Below are positions 9,249-17,808 of a stretch of 64,000 nt of DNA, piece after piece. The notes beneath the pieces are model-generated. The model saw only the letters and a list, made by a program, of their open reading frames with translations. It searched no databases and had not been told where the DNA came from. Origin of the DNA: an endosymbiont of unidentified scaly snail isolate Monju (GTDB lineage Bacteria; Pseudomonadota; Gammaproteobacteria; Chromatiales; Chromatiaceae). The first letter of the stretch is position 1. Each line of letters opens with the position of its first letter. Where the stretch lies: positions 1,922,001 through 1,986,000 of the forward strand of contig NZ_AP012978.1 in NCBI RefSeq assembly GCF_000801295.1. Direction: 5' to 3'. The position numbers and the translations under genes were made by a program.

Positions 9249-10793
9249 TCAGGCCGCGTCTTCGGTCGAATCTTCCTGTTCGTCGTCGTCACCGGTGTCC
9301 TGACCGGTCAGGACGATGGCCTCGGAGACCAGTTGGTGCACGCTGACGATCATGTCCATGCCCATGCCGTAATAGGGCAGCACCTTGGTGAACTGCGACT
9401 TGCAGATAGCGCAGATCGCCGCCATGTTGGTCACGCCGTGTTCCTCGATGACGTTCTTCAACGCCTCCATCCGCGGCTTGGCGCCCTTGACGCGCAGTTC
9501 CGTCAGGTCGTCGGTCAGGAGACCGCCGCCGCCACCGCAGCAGAAGGTCTTTTCGTGGATGGTATCGGGGTCCATGTCCACGAAGTTGTTGCACACCGCC
9601 TTGATGACGTTGCGCGGGATGGTGAACTGCCCGCCCGGCTCGTCGCCCATGCGCGTGGCACGTGCCACGTTGCACGAATCGTGGAAGGTCACGACCATGT
9701 GGTCGTTGGCCGACTTGTCGATCTTGAGCGTGCCTTTCTGGATCTCGCCCCAGGTGAACTCCAGGATGTGCTGGGGCACCGGATATTTCGGGTCCAGGAA
9801 GTCGAACGGGCCGGCCAGGGTGTTCAGGAAGCTGTAGGCCACCCGCCAGGCATGACCGCACTCACCGAAGATGATGCGCTTCACACCCAGTTCCAGCGCG
9901 GCCTCGCGGATGCGCAGGGAAATGCGGCGCATGTTCTCGTACGAACCGATGAACATACCGAAGTTGGCCGCCTCCGACGCCTTGGAGCTGAGCGTCCAGG
10001 ACACGCCGGCCTCGTGGAACACCTTGCCGTAGCCGATCAGGCCGTCCACGTGCGGTTCGGCGAAGAAGTCCGCCGAGGGAGTGACCAGCAGGATCTCGGC
10101 ACCCTTCTGGTCCAACGGATACTTGACCTCCACGCCGGTATCGTCGAGCACGTCTTCCTCGAGCCCCTCGAGGGTGTCGGCCAGTGCCGGCTCGGGCAGG
10201 CCCAGATTGTTGCCGACCTTGAATACCTTGCCGATGATCTCGTTGCAGTACTTCTGGCCCAGGCCGATGCGATCCATGATCTCGCGCGCGGCCATGGAGA
10301 TCTCGGCGGTGTCGATGCCGTAGGGGCAGAACACCGAGCAGCGACGGCACTGCGAGCACTGGTGGAAGTAGCTGTACCAGTCCTCGAGCACTTCCTCGGT
10401 GAGATCGGTGGCACCGACCAGCTTGGGGAAGTACTTGCCGGCAAAGGTGAAGTAGCGGCGATAGACCTTGCGCAGAAGATCCTGGCGCGCCACCGGCATG
10501 TTCTTGGGATCCTGGGTACCGAGATAGTAGTGGCACTTGTCGGTGCAGGCGCCGCATTTCACGCAGGCGTCGAGGAACACCTGCAGCGAACGGTACTTGC
10601 CGAGCAGGTCGCCCATGTGCTCGATGGCCTTCTCCTGCCAGTCGTCGACCAGTTCGGCGGGATAGCCCAGGGGTTCCATGAACTCCGGGTTCTTCGCCAC
10701 GAACGGCTTGCTGTGCGCCATCGAGCCCGGCTGAATCGGCGGGATCTCGGGATACTCTTTCAGCTCCGGAATTTCAAATTCTGCTTTTGCCAT
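9249..10793 (-). CDS. dsrK: DsrK, HdrD-like iron-sulfur catalytic subunit
   Basis: A 514-residue cytoplasmic subunit of DsrMKJOP related to heterodisulfide reductase HdrD; its proposed substrate is the DsrC trisulfide/disulfide. Two [4Fe-4S] motifs lie near residues 77-170 (CVKCGACTDKCHYY and CSQCRRCSVFCP). The C-terminal half has cysteine-rich motifs for the catalytic cluster (FHDSCNVARA, FCCGGGGGLL, CAICKSQF). The tail is very acidic (TGDDDEQEDSTEDAA). It follows dsrM by 21 bases. Confidence 0.95.
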   Translation of the reverse strand: MAKAEFEIPELKEYPEIPPIQPGSMAHSKPFVAKNPEFMEPLGYPAELVDDWQEKAIEHMGDLLGKYRSLQVFLDACVKCGACTDKCHYYLGTQDPKNMPVARQDLLRKVYRRYFTFAGKYFPKLVGATDLTEEVLEDWYSYFHQCSQCRRCSVFCPYGIDTAEISMAAREIMDRIGLGQKYCNEIIGKVFKVGNNLGLPEPALADTLEGLEEDVLDDTGVEVKYPLDQKGAEILLVTPSADFFAEPHVDGLIGYGKVFHEAGVSWTLSSKASEAANFGMFIGSYENMRRISLRIREAALELGVKRIIFGECGHAWRVAYSFLNTLAGPFDFLDPKYPVPQHILEFTWGEIQKGTLKIDKSANDHMVVTFHDSCNVARATRMGDEPGGQFTIPRNVIKAVCNNFVDMDPDTIHEKTFCCGGGGGLLTDDLTELRVKGAKPRMEALKNVIEEHGVTNMAAICAICKSQFTKVLPYYGMGMDMIVSVHQLVSEAIVLTGQDTGDDDEQEDSTEDAA

Positions 10794-10814
10794 GCCAGCT
10801 AACCTTGCTCCGGA

Positions 10815-11555
10815 TTATTGTTCCAGCTTGCGCGCCCACTCGACGATGTGACGCTGCTCGCGGGGGTTGTCCACCTGGTTGCGGGTCGGGCTGAAGAACA
10901 CGCCCAGCGCATGCAACAGCTTGCTGATGGGGAAGATGATCATCAGCAGCGCGACCAGCCCAAGGTGCACGATCATCAGCGGATCGCTCGGCAGGTTGGG
11001 CATGGTCTCGAAATTGAAGGTCATCAGGTGACGGAAGAAGGACTTCACCGCCACCACGTCGGTATGCGCGACGAAAGTGGTCAGCGCACCGCTGGTGCCG
11101 ATGCCCAGCAGCAGGAACAGCATCAGGTAGTCAGAAGGCGCCGAGATGTAGCGCACGCGATCGACGAAGATGCGGCGACCGAGCAGGCCCAGCAGACCGA
11201 TGATCATGGCGAAGGCCAGGTATTTTTTGATGAGCGGACTGGTCCAGGACACGATACCCCACACCGGCTCCTGGAAGTAGCGCAGGTGCCGGAACAGCAC
11301 CGCGAACAGTGCCATGTGGAAGATCCAGCCGAACAGCCAGGTCCATTTGGCGCCCTTGAAAAGGCTTTCGAAAAACACCACTTCGCGGAACATGCGCAGC
11401 ACCACGCCACCGGTGGTGGTCGGTGCGGGCGTCGTGGGAATCTTCAGCGGCGCCGGGGTCTTCCAGTAGAGACGTATGCGACGCGCCAACCCTACCACCA
11501 GCAACAGCGTGGCGGCGTAGAACAATGCTGCAAATGCGACCGTCAGAAACGACAT
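10815..11555 (-). CDS. dsrM: DsrM, NarI-like membrane cytochrome b subunit
   Basis: A 246-residue membrane protein of the respiratory nitrate reductase gamma-subunit fold with about six hydrophobic segments, among them residues 3-24 and 72-90. Histidines in membrane segments (WIFHMALFAVLFRHLRY and IVHLGLVAL) are candidate haem b ligands. It anchors DsrK and exchanges electrons with the quinone pool. It begins 73 bases after dsrC, with a strong GC hairpin in the gap. Confidence 0.93.
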   Translation of the reverse strand: MSFLTVAFAALFYAATLLLVVGLARRIRLYWKTPAPLKIPTTPAPTTTGGVVLRMFREVVFFESLFKGAKWTWLFGWIFHMALFAVLFRHLRYFQEPVWGIVSWTSPLIKKYLAFAMIIGLLGLLGRRIFVDRVRYISAPSDYLMLFLLLGIGTSGALTTFVAHTDVVAVKSFFRHLMTFNFETMPNLPSDPLMIVHLGLVALLMIIFPISKLLHALGVFFSPTRNQVDNPREQRHIVEWARKLEQ

Positions 11556-11589
11556 GTTTCCGAAAACCTCTTGAATAGGGTTGCAGGTC

Positions 11590-11611
11590 CGGGGGGCGCG
11601 AGCGCCCCCCG
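11590..11611. other. GC-rich stem-loop between dsrC and dsrM
   Basis: A near-perfect palindrome with a 9-10-bp stem of CGGGGGGCGC against its complement and almost no loop. On the minus strand it is followed by GACCTGCA rather than a T run, so it is not a classical terminator. Placed just after dsrC, it would protect the upstream message or mark a processing point. Confidence 0.6.
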
Positions 11612-11628
11612 TTTGTCACCGGATGCGA

Positions 11629-11961
11629 TCAGACGCAACCGGTCGGCTTCGGCAGACCAGCGTAGCGGCAGGCCTGCTTGCCGGGACCGTAGGGGAACAG
11701 ACCGTACAGGTACTTGGAGTTGCCCTTGTCCTTGCCCAGCTTCTTGCCGACGGCCTTGGTCAGCACGCGCACGGCGGGAGCGATCTGGTACTCCTCGTAG
11801 TACTCGCGCAGGAAGTTGATGATGTCCCAGTGCTCGTCGGTCAGCTCCAGGTCGTCTTCCTTGGCCATGGCCTCGGCGACGGCCGGCTCCCATTCGTTGA
11901 TGTTTGCCAGGTAACCCTCTTCGTCGGTCTCGAAGACCTTACCATTTGCTTCGATAGGCAT
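11629..11961 (-). CDS. dsrC: DsrC, sulfur-carrier protein
   Basis: A 110-residue DsrC/TusE-family protein that carries sulfane sulfur to DsrAB and leaves as the trisulfide. Both functional cysteines of the flexible C-terminal arm are present: Cys98 (KQACRYAG) and penultimate Cys109 (PTGCV), ten residues apart in between, as in true DsrC. The conserved core (WEPAVAEAMA, HWDIINFLREYY) is intact. It follows dsrH by 47 bases and precedes a stem-loop. Confidence 0.97.
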   Translation of the reverse strand: MPIEANGKVFETDEEGYLANINEWEPAVAEAMAKEDDLELTDEHWDIINFLREYYEEYQIAPAVRVLTKAVGKKLGKDKGNSKYLYGLFPYGPGKQACRYAGLPKPTGCV

Positions 11962-12008
11962 TTCGCTATCTCCTGTTACAGTTCAATGTTTGACAATCAG
12001 ACCAGGCC

Positions 12009-12314
12009 TCAGAGCCAGGCCTGGACCTTGTCGTGGTTCACGACGAGATCAACAAAACCGGCGTAATCGACCAGTTCGACGCCGTCGATCAGGCGATCTT
12101 CGGCAATTCCACGCGCCTTCAGGTCGGCCCGGAGTGCGTAGAACTTCCGGCCGGCGGCATTGGCCACCAGGTCGGAAACGGCGGTGCCCGCCATGGCACC
12201 ATAGACACCGTCCTCGATCAGCAGGATGGACGCGCCCTCGCTCGAAAAGCGGATGGCGTCCTCCAGCGAGTTCTTCTCGAACGGTGATTTGCTCACGGTA
12301 TACAGATCGGCCAT
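12009..12314 (-). CDS. dsrH: DsrH, TusB-like subunit of the DsrEFH sulfur relay, cysteine-free
   Basis: A 101-residue DsrH/TusB-family protein, part of the hexameric DsrE2F2H2 sulfurtransferase. It opens MADLYTVSKSPFEKNSLEDAIRF. As I recall the Allochromatium protein, a cysteine (Cys20) lies in the stretch after NSLE; here that stretch reads DAIRFSSEG and the protein contains no cysteine at all. DsrE alone would then hold the relay cysteine. The gene follows dsrF by 9 bases. Confidence 0.92.
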   Translation of the reverse strand: MADLYTVSKSPFEKNSLEDAIRFSSEGASILLIEDGVYGAMAGTAVSDLVANAAGRKFYALRADLKARGIAEDRLIDGVELVDYAGFVDLVVNHDKVQAWL

Positions 12315-12323
12315 TTCGCCACC

Positions 12324-12731
12324 TCAGAAGCTGAATACGACGTCGGATTCCTCGAGCTTCTTCGCAATCTCTTCGGAATCCAGGATCTCGACGATGTTGT
12401 CCACCTCTTCCTCGGTCTCCCAGTCTTCCCAGGCGACTTCGATGAGGTCGTCCTGGGTCAAGCCGCGAGCCTCGAGCGAGGCCTTGTCGACATACATGTG
12501 CCGTACGCCATAGTCGCCAAGGGTGCGATAGGTGGGGGTGAAGTTCTTCATGTCGGATTCGGAGGTGTCACTCCCCTTCACCAGCTGAGAAACCCCGTCG
12601 TCCACGAACATCAGGCTGACCTCCTGGTCGAAGGCCGCGCCGATCAGCACGACTTCCAGCGACTCCCAGGCATAGATGGTGCCGTAGGGAGCACGACGAT
12701 TCAGATACATGAACTTCTTGACATCGGACAT
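12324..12731 (-). CDS. dsrF: DsrF, TusC-like subunit of the DsrEFH complex
   Basis: A 135-residue DsrE/F-fold protein with the TusC-type start MSDVKKFMYLNRRAPYGT. Known DsrF proteins lack a catalytic cysteine and serve a structural role; this one also has none. A strongly acidic C-terminal part (WEDWETEEEVDNIVEILDSEE) is visible. It lies 13 bases after dsrE and 9 bases before dsrH. Confidence 0.93.
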   Translation of the reverse strand: MSDVKKFMYLNRRAPYGTIYAWESLEVVLIGAAFDQEVSLMFVDDGVSQLVKGSDTSESDMKNFTPTYRTLGDYGVRHMYVDKASLEARGLTQDDLIEVAWEDWETEEEVDNIVEILDSEEIAKKLEESDVVFSF

Positions 12732-12744
12732 CGTTGTTCTCCCC

Positions 12745-13137
12745 TCAGTCGCCGAACACGACCAGACGGTCGCACTGGATGGCTGCCTCGATCAGCTGCC
12801 CGAGGCCGGAGATGCGAAACTTCGGCGCGATGTTGGTCGCGTCCTTGCCGTTGCGCTCGGCCTCGCCGTCGTCCACGATGCCGCGGCGCTGGGCCGCGGC
12901 AACGCAGAGGACGAGATCCAGGTCGTATTTCTCTGCCAGTTCCACCCAGCGGTTGACGATGTTGCGATCGTCCTGGGGCGGCGTGGTCAGGCGGGTCCCG
13001 TTCAGCACGCCGTCGTGATAGAAGAACACGCGGAACACCTCGTGGCCCTTCTCCAGCGCAGCCTTGGTGAAGTGGTACGCCGAGTCGGTAGCCTGATGCT
13101 GATAGGGCCCCTCGTTTACCTGTACTGCCAGTTTCAT
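12745..13137 (-). CDS. dsrE: DsrE, TusD-like sulfurtransferase subunit with active-site Cys78
   Basis: A 130-residue subunit of the cytoplasmic DsrEFH complex that receives sulfane sulfur and hands it to DsrC. The active-site cysteine falls at residue 78 in DLVLCVAAAQRRG, the same number as the essential cysteine of the Allochromatium protein. The middle loop (FYHDGVLNGTRL) is typical of TusD/DsrE. It starts 26 bases after dsrB. Confidence 0.96.
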   Translation of the reverse strand: MKLAVQVNEGPYQHQATDSAYHFTKAALEKGHEVFRVFFYHDGVLNGTRLTTPPQDDRNIVNRWVELAEKYDLDLVLCVAAAQRRGIVDDGEAERNGKDATNIAPKFRISGLGQLIEAAIQCDRLVVFGD

Positions 13138-13163
13138 GACTTGACCTCGTCGTTACAGGCCGC

Positions 13164-14237
13164 TCAGAAGCGGATGTAGGCGGAAGAGTTCAGGCTCTTG
13201 CGCGAACCACGCCAGTTGTCGATGTGGTACTTGGTGAACGGCAGCTCGACCTCTTCGAAGAAGCGCGGCCAGCCGATACGCTCGATCCACTCGTTGATAC
13301 GCTCCCAGTCCTTTGCGCCTTCATTGTAGGCCTTGAGGATACGCTTGACGATCGCGGTCGCCTCGGGCCAGCGCGGCGGGTTGTTGGGGATACCGGAAGC
13401 CACCAGCTTCTGGAAGGTGGGCTTGCCACGGGCGTTGGAGTGGTTGCCGCCAACCCAGATGGACAGCTTGGTGTGCTCGGCGTCGTTGATCTGCATCGGC
13501 GGGCAGGGCGGGAAGCAGGCGCCGCAGCAGATGCACTTCTTCTCGTCCACTTCCAGCGAGGGCTTGCCGTTCACCATGGCCGGACGGATGGCGGCCACCG
13601 GGCAGCGGGCCACGACGGAAGGACGTTCGCAGACGTTGGCCACCAAGTCGTGGTTGATCTTCGGCGGCTTGGTGTGCTGCACGTTGATGGCGATATCGCC
13701 CTGGCCGCCGCAGTTGATCTGGCAGCAGGAGGTGGTGATGTGCACGCGGTTGGGCATGTCGGCGTTGCGGAACTCGTCGATGAGTTCGTCCATCATCGCC
13801 TTCACCACGCCGGAGGCGTCGGTGCCCGGGATGTCACAGTGCAGCCAGCCCTGGGTGTGCGACAGGGTGGTCACCGAGTTCTGGGTACCACCAACGATGA
13901 AGCCGGCTTCTTCGAGCGCATTGATCAGCGGCTCGACACGTTCCTCCTCGGTCACGAAGAACTCGGGGTTGGAACGCAGGGTAAAGCGGATGTAGCCGTC
14001 GGAGTACTCGTCGGCAATGTCGCACAGCTTGCGCAGGCTGAACAGGTCGAGGATACGCTGGGTACCGGCCTTCACGGTCCACAGCTTGTCACCGTTCTTG
14101 GCGACGTGCAGCAGCACGCCCGGACGCGGGTGCTCGTGATACGCCCACATGCCGAAGTTGCGGCGCATGGTCGGGTGCATGTACTGGAACGGATCGGGAC
14201 AACCGGACTCGATCGGTTCACGCATTTCTTTAGCCAT
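13164..14237 (-). CDS. dsrB: DsrB, reverse dissimilatory sulfite reductase beta subunit
   Basis: A 357-residue siroheme sulfite reductase subunit that, with DsrA, oxidises DsrC-bound sulfur to sulfite in the cytoplasm. The ferredoxin-like insertion is clear (CICCGACFPPCP, residues 235-245), and the sulfite reductase half carries the cluster region around TSCCQINCGG (171-176) and further cysteines at about 203 and 212. Length is normal. It lies 93 bases after dsrA, with a hairpin in the gap. Confidence 0.97.
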   Translation of the reverse strand: MAKEMREPIESGCPDPFQYMHPTMRRNFGMWAYHEHPRPGVLLHVAKNGDKLWTVKAGTQRILDLFSLRKLCDIADEYSDGYIRFTLRSNPEFFVTEEERVEPLINALEEAGFIVGGTQNSVTTLSHTQGWLHCDIPGTDASGVVKAMMDELIDEFRNADMPNRVHITTSCCQINCGGQGDIAINVQHTKPPKINHDLVANVCERPSVVARCPVAAIRPAMVNGKPSLEVDEKKCICCGACFPPCPPMQINDAEHTKLSIWVGGNHSNARGKPTFQKLVASGIPNNPPRWPEATAIVKRILKAYNEGAKDWERINEWIERIGWPRFFEEVELPFTKYHIDNWRGSRKSLNSSAYIRF

Positions 14238-14275
14238 TTTTACCTCCAGAAATCGGGTAAATGCCTCCCCGAATT

Positions 14276-14299
14276 CCCCGCCGGAAACAGTTGGCGGGG
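14276..14299. other. Intercistronic hairpin between dsrA and dsrB
   Basis: A 7-bp perfect stem (CCCCGCC / GGCGGGG) with a ten-base loop lies in the dsrA-dsrB gap. No T run follows on the minus strand, so it is more likely an mRNA stability or processing element than a terminator. Confidence 0.45.
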
Positions 14300-14330
14300 C
14301 CAGGGAAAGTCATATTCGGTTTGTGAACGA

Positions 14331-15581
14331 TTAAGAAGCTTCGGCCTGACGGTCGAACCACTTGATGGCCTCCTCGTCCCAACCGTCCATGCGCACGTAG
14401 GAGCACTCGCGGGGGTGATTGACCATGTTCGGATCAACCTCGACGCCGATGCCCTCGAGGAAGTTCACCAGGCCGATACGCTCGATCATCTCGCCGCAGC
14501 GCTCGTGCTCCAGGGCATTCTCGGCCCAGAAGTCGATGATCTCTTCGGCCAGCTCGACCAGGGACTCCCAGTCTTCCTCGGTTTCAAGCTTCTTGAACGG
14601 CACCACCACGGTACCCATCAGGTCACCGATCTTGAGGGTGCGCTTGCCGCCGATCAGGATGGTGACGCCCTTGTCGTCACCCACACCCAGCGCCTTGGGC
14701 ATGACGTTCAGGCAGTGCATGCAGCGCACACAGTCCTTGTTGTTCACAGTGATGGTGTCGTCATCGTTCAGCGAAATGGCATTGGTCGGACAACGGGTGA
14801 TGACGTTGTCAATGACGTACTGACGACCCTTCTTCTCGACGAATGCCTTGACCTCGTCCTGGTTGACCTTCATGTCGTCGCGCCAGGTACCGATCACGGC
14901 GAAGTCAGCACGCTCGATAGCGTTCTGGCAGTCGTTCGGGCAGCCCGAGATCTTGAATTTGAACTTGTAGGGGAGCGCCGGACGGTGCACGTCATCGGTG
15001 AAGTTGTTCACCAGCAGACGGTGCGCCTTCTGCTCGTTGGTGCAGGACATTTCGCAACGGGCGGCGCCCACGCAGGACATGGCGGTGCGCACGCAGGGGC
15101 CGGCACCACCGAGGTCCCAACCGTAGTCGTTGATCTCGTCGAAGAAGTGCTGATACTGGTCGGAGTCGGCGCCGATGAACATGATGTTACCGGTCTGGCC
15201 GTGGAAGGTGATCAGACCCGAACCGTACTTCTCCCAGCTGTCGGCCAGCTGGCGCAGCATGGCGGTGCTGTAGTGGTTGCCCGCCGGCGGCTGCACGCGC
15301 AGCGTATGGAATTCCTTGGACTCGGGGAAGGCGTGACCGACTTCGGAGAAACGCGGGATGATGCCGCCACCGTAGCCGTACACGGAGATGGTGCCACCCT
15401 TCCAGTAGCCCTTGCGGGTCTCGTAGGAGTGCTCGAGCTGACCCAGCAGCGAGTTGGCCACCTTGTTGATCTTTTCGTTCGGGTGCTCGTCACGCAGGCG
15501 CTTGATGCCGCTGATGAAGCTCGGCCACGGACCTTCTTCGAGCTGGTCCAGCATGGGTGTGGGATACTTGTCGATCGCCAT
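14331..15581 (-). CDS. dsrA: DsrA, reverse dissimilatory sulfite reductase alpha subunit
   Basis: A 416-residue subunit; the start at 15581 (MAIDKYPTPMLDQLEEGPWP) follows an AGGAGAG ribosome site, and a longer in-frame start has no support. The siroheme/[4Fe-4S] cysteines are all present: Cys170 and Cys176 (CVGAARC) and Cys214 and Cys218 (GCPNDC). A ferredoxin domain is inserted with Cys264, 284, 287 and 290 (CVRCMHC). First gene of the operon; its promoter must lie in the 15582-15964 divergent region. Confidence 0.98.
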   Translation of the reverse strand: MAIDKYPTPMLDQLEEGPWPSFISGIKRLRDEHPNEKINKVANSLLGQLEHSYETRKGYWKGGTISVYGYGGGIIPRFSEVGHAFPESKEFHTLRVQPPAGNHYSTAMLRQLADSWEKYGSGLITFHGQTGNIMFIGADSDQYQHFFDEINDYGWDLGGAGPCVRTAMSCVGAARCEMSCTNEQKAHRLLVNNFTDDVHRPALPYKFKFKISGCPNDCQNAIERADFAVIGTWRDDMKVNQDEVKAFVEKKGRQYVIDNVITRCPTNAISLNDDDTITVNNKDCVRCMHCLNVMPKALGVGDDKGVTILIGGKRTLKIGDLMGTVVVPFKKLETEEDWESLVELAEEIIDFWAENALEHERCGEMIERIGLVNFLEGIGVEVDPNMVNHPRECSYVRMDGWDEEAIKWFDRQAEAS

Positions 15582-15964
15582 GTCGTTATCTCTCCTGACT
15601 AATCGGTTTTGACTTGAATCCGCTCTCGCGTGGTCGAATCCGGCCACACAAAAAGTGCTTCGGTGATCCGTGACGGAATCGCGCCGCAGACGCAAACCCC
15701 ATCAATAGCCGCTAATATAGTCGAGTGCCACGCCCCCCAGAACCACACTAAGGAGGGAGGAGGTCAGCCCCAACCTATCCCTTTGGGGATAGACTGGCGC
15801 CACCCTGTACCGAAGGACTGGCCAAGTGACTGAAAATCAGGAAAACTCTCCCTTGGACAGTATTTCAGCGTATACCGATACAGCGAATTGCGGGCGATAC
15901 TAGGCCTAATTCCCACACTCCGTCAACAGGTGTCGGTTACAGAAGACGATCCGGGAGCCACTCA
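15582..15964. promoter_or_regulatory. Divergent control region between dsrA and the dioxygenase cluster
   Basis: This 383-base region holds no gene. On the minus strand, towards dsrA, two sigma70-like candidates are TTGACG (15926-15921) with TAGTAT 18 bases on, and TATATT at 15719-15714 with a weak TTCTGG upstream. On the plus strand, TTGGAC (15853-15858) is 18 bases before GATACA (15877-15882), a candidate for the dioxygenase cluster. An inverted repeat lies between them. None is strong enough to be certain. Confidence 0.4.
15775..15792. promoter_or_regulatory. Inverted repeat, candidate operator upstream of dsrA
   Basis: CTATCCC and GGGATAG form a perfect 7-bp dyad around a TTTG spacer. 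It lies in the divergent intergenic region about 195 bases upstream of dsrA. It could bind a dimeric regulator or form a hairpin in the dsrA leader; no regulator gene is in the window. Confidence 0.4.
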
Positions 15965-16861
15965 ATGAACACCAGTGCCAGTCCGTTTTCCCTGCACGAC
16001 GACCGGACTTACCGGGAATGGCGCGCCCGCAAGCTCGCCGAACCACCGCACCCACCGGTGGTCGAGATCGACGACCCGGCCGCCCCTTCGACATCCGATC
16101 TGGCGACCCTCGCCGACCACTGCGAGCGCCACAACTTTGCCCTCTTCCGCTTCTGCGAGCCGCCGGCCGACCCGCAACCGGCCCTGCGGCAGCTCGGCCT
16201 GCATTTCGGACTGAACGACCTGGATGCCAATCTCTGCGCCGAGGACAGTGGAGTGACCGAGATCACGGTCAAGGACACCGGTACCGACAATCGCTACATC
16301 CCCTACACCGATCACCCCATCGGCTGGCATACCGACGGCTACTACAACCCCATGCACCAGCAGATCCACGGCATGCTGCTCTATTGCCACCGCCCGGCGA
16401 TGGAGGGCGGCGTCAACGGCCTGCTGGACCACGAGATCGCCTATATCCGCCTGCGCGACCAAAACCCGGAATGGATCAGGGCATTGATGGCTCCGGATGC
16501 CTTTACCATTCCTCCGAACATCGAGGGCGGCGTGGAGATCCGTCCGGCGACGGTGGGGCCAGTGTTTACCGTGTCGCCCGACGGCAGACATCTGCACATG
16601 CGCTACTCGGCCCGGTCGCGCAATGTGGAATGGAAGGACGATACCGCCACGCGCGAGGCCGCTGCGGCGCTGCTGGAACTGTTCGCCAGCGACGACCCTT
16701 TCCTGCTCGAACGCCGACTGGCCGCCGGCGAGGGCGTGATCAGCAACAACATCCTGCACCGTCGCACCGGTTTCAACGATTCACCCGACCCCGCCCGCAA
16801 GCGCGTGTACTTCCGCGCGCGCTACCATGACCGAGTACGCTACATTCGCGACACACAATAA
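15965..16861 (+). CDS. TauD/TfdA-family Fe(II)/2-oxoglutarate dioxygenase
   Basis: A 298-residue protein of the taurine dioxygenase superfamily. The iron-binding HxD is in GWHTDGYY and the distal His in NILHRRTGF, followed by Arg residues for 2-oxoglutarate (PARKRVYFRARY). It is the first gene of a plus-strand cluster leading to the Cas6-like gene and rspA, divergent from dsrA. TauD enzymes release sulfite from sulfonates, which would fit the location, but the substrate cannot be read from the sequence. Confidence 0.82.
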   Translation: MNTSASPFSLHDDRTYREWRARKLAEPPHPPVVEIDDPAAPSTSDLATLADHCERHNFALFRFCEPPADPQPALRQLGLHFGLNDLDANLCAEDSGVTEITVKDTGTDNRYIPYTDHPIGWHTDGYYNPMHQQIHGMLLYCHRPAMEGGVNGLLDHEIAYIRLRDQNPEWIRALMAPDAFTIPPNIEGGVEIRPATVGPVFTVSPDGRHLHMRYSARSRNVEWKDDTATREAAAALLELFASDDPFLLERRLAAGEGVISNNILHRRTGFNDSPDPARKRVYFRARYHDRVRYIRDTQ

Positions 16862-16875
16862 CAAAGGAGCCCGCC

Positions 16876-17064
16876 ATGCTGTATCTCAGCCAGGTCATGA
16901 TCAGCAACCCCGAGCTGGAGAGCTTCGACGACCTCAAGCTGGTCATCAAGGAACTCGCTGCCCAAGGCGAGATGTTCCTGCGCTTCGACGTGAAACCTAC
17001 CTACCCCGATACCCCACCCGATTGGGAAGATCAGCTGGAGGCGACCTTCAGCAGTCGCTACTGA
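16876..17064 (+). CDS. Small hypothetical protein, 62 aa
   Basis: Starts 14 bases after the dioxygenase with a good AAGGAG ribosome site and ends 12 bases before the next gene, so it is part of the cluster. The sequence (MLYLSQVMISNPELESFDDL...) is acidic and soluble without cysteines or membrane segments. I do not recognise a family. Confidence 0.65.
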   Translation: MLYLSQVMISNPELESFDDLKLVIKELAAQGEMFLRFDVKPTYPDTPPDWEDQLEATFSSRY

Positions 17065-17076
17065 GGACCTATTTAA

Positions 17077-17793
17077 ATGGTAGATTATCTCGACCCCAAC
17101 CAGCTCGAAGACACAGCCGCCGCCTCACTGCGCAAGCAGCTCGGACAGCATGCCGAGCTGGAAGGCCGCCTGGTGGAACTGCGCCAGCAACTCGAGCGCC
17201 TGCCCGAACATGCCCCGGCCAGCGAACGCGCGCGCCTGCAACTGGAGATGGCACGCGCCCTGCAGATCCTCGAGCGCGGCACCGAGGCCTGGCCGCTGGG
17301 TCACACCGCCTTCGGCATCTTCGCCCAGGTCCGCGACTGGGAAAACGCCGCCGATGCCTGCGACATCCTCTATCAGACCGGCGAGCCCGACGCCCTGGTG
17401 GCGCTGGGCCACGGCATCTGGATCGGCGTGACCTTCCCCATCGACCCCGAGATCACGGTACACCTGCTCAGCCACGTGGTGGACGACACCCCGGACGACT
17501 CTGACGGTGCCGCGGTAGCGGCGGCCACCGCCTGCTTCATCACCGACATCCGCGCCGAGGAAGGCCCCGACAAGGAACGCATCGCCTTCTTCTCGCAACA
17601 GCTGCTGGGCCGGGTGGCGCGACGTCATAGCCAGGTCGAGACCCAGCAGCAGTTCGAGGCGTGGATCGAGCGCCTGGAACTGAACGACCCCGACAAGTTC
17701 CTGGTGCGCCTGCGCAACGTGGTGGACGTACTGGTACAGGACCAGTGGTGGGTCGACCGCGAGGCCATACAGGCCGAGATCCCCGCCGACTGA
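17077..17793 (+). CDS. Hypothetical protein, 238 aa, between dioxygenase and Cas6-like gene
   Basis: An acidic, mainly helical soluble protein. Residues 12-75 look like a coiled-coil or helical hairpin rich in Leu, Glu and Arg (LEGRLVELRQQLERL). The middle part (WPLGHTAFGIFAQVRDWENAADACDILYQTGEP) resembles a helical repeat. No catalytic motif, signal or membrane segment is visible. It lies 12 bases after the 62-aa gene and 15 bases before the Cas6-like gene, so the four are likely one operon. I do not recognise the family. Confidence 0.7.
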   Translation: MVDYLDPNQLEDTAAASLRKQLGQHAELEGRLVELRQQLERLPEHAPASERARLQLEMARALQILERGTEAWPLGHTAFGIFAQVRDWENAADACDILYQTGEPDALVALGHGIWIGVTFPIDPEITVHLLSHVVDDTPDDSDGAAVAAATACFITDIRAEEGPDKERIAFFSQQLLGRVARRHSQVETQQQFEAWIERLELNDPDKFLVRLRNVVDVLVQDQWWVDREAIQAEIPAD

Positions 17794-17808
17794 ACGAGGA
17801 AGCCAACA

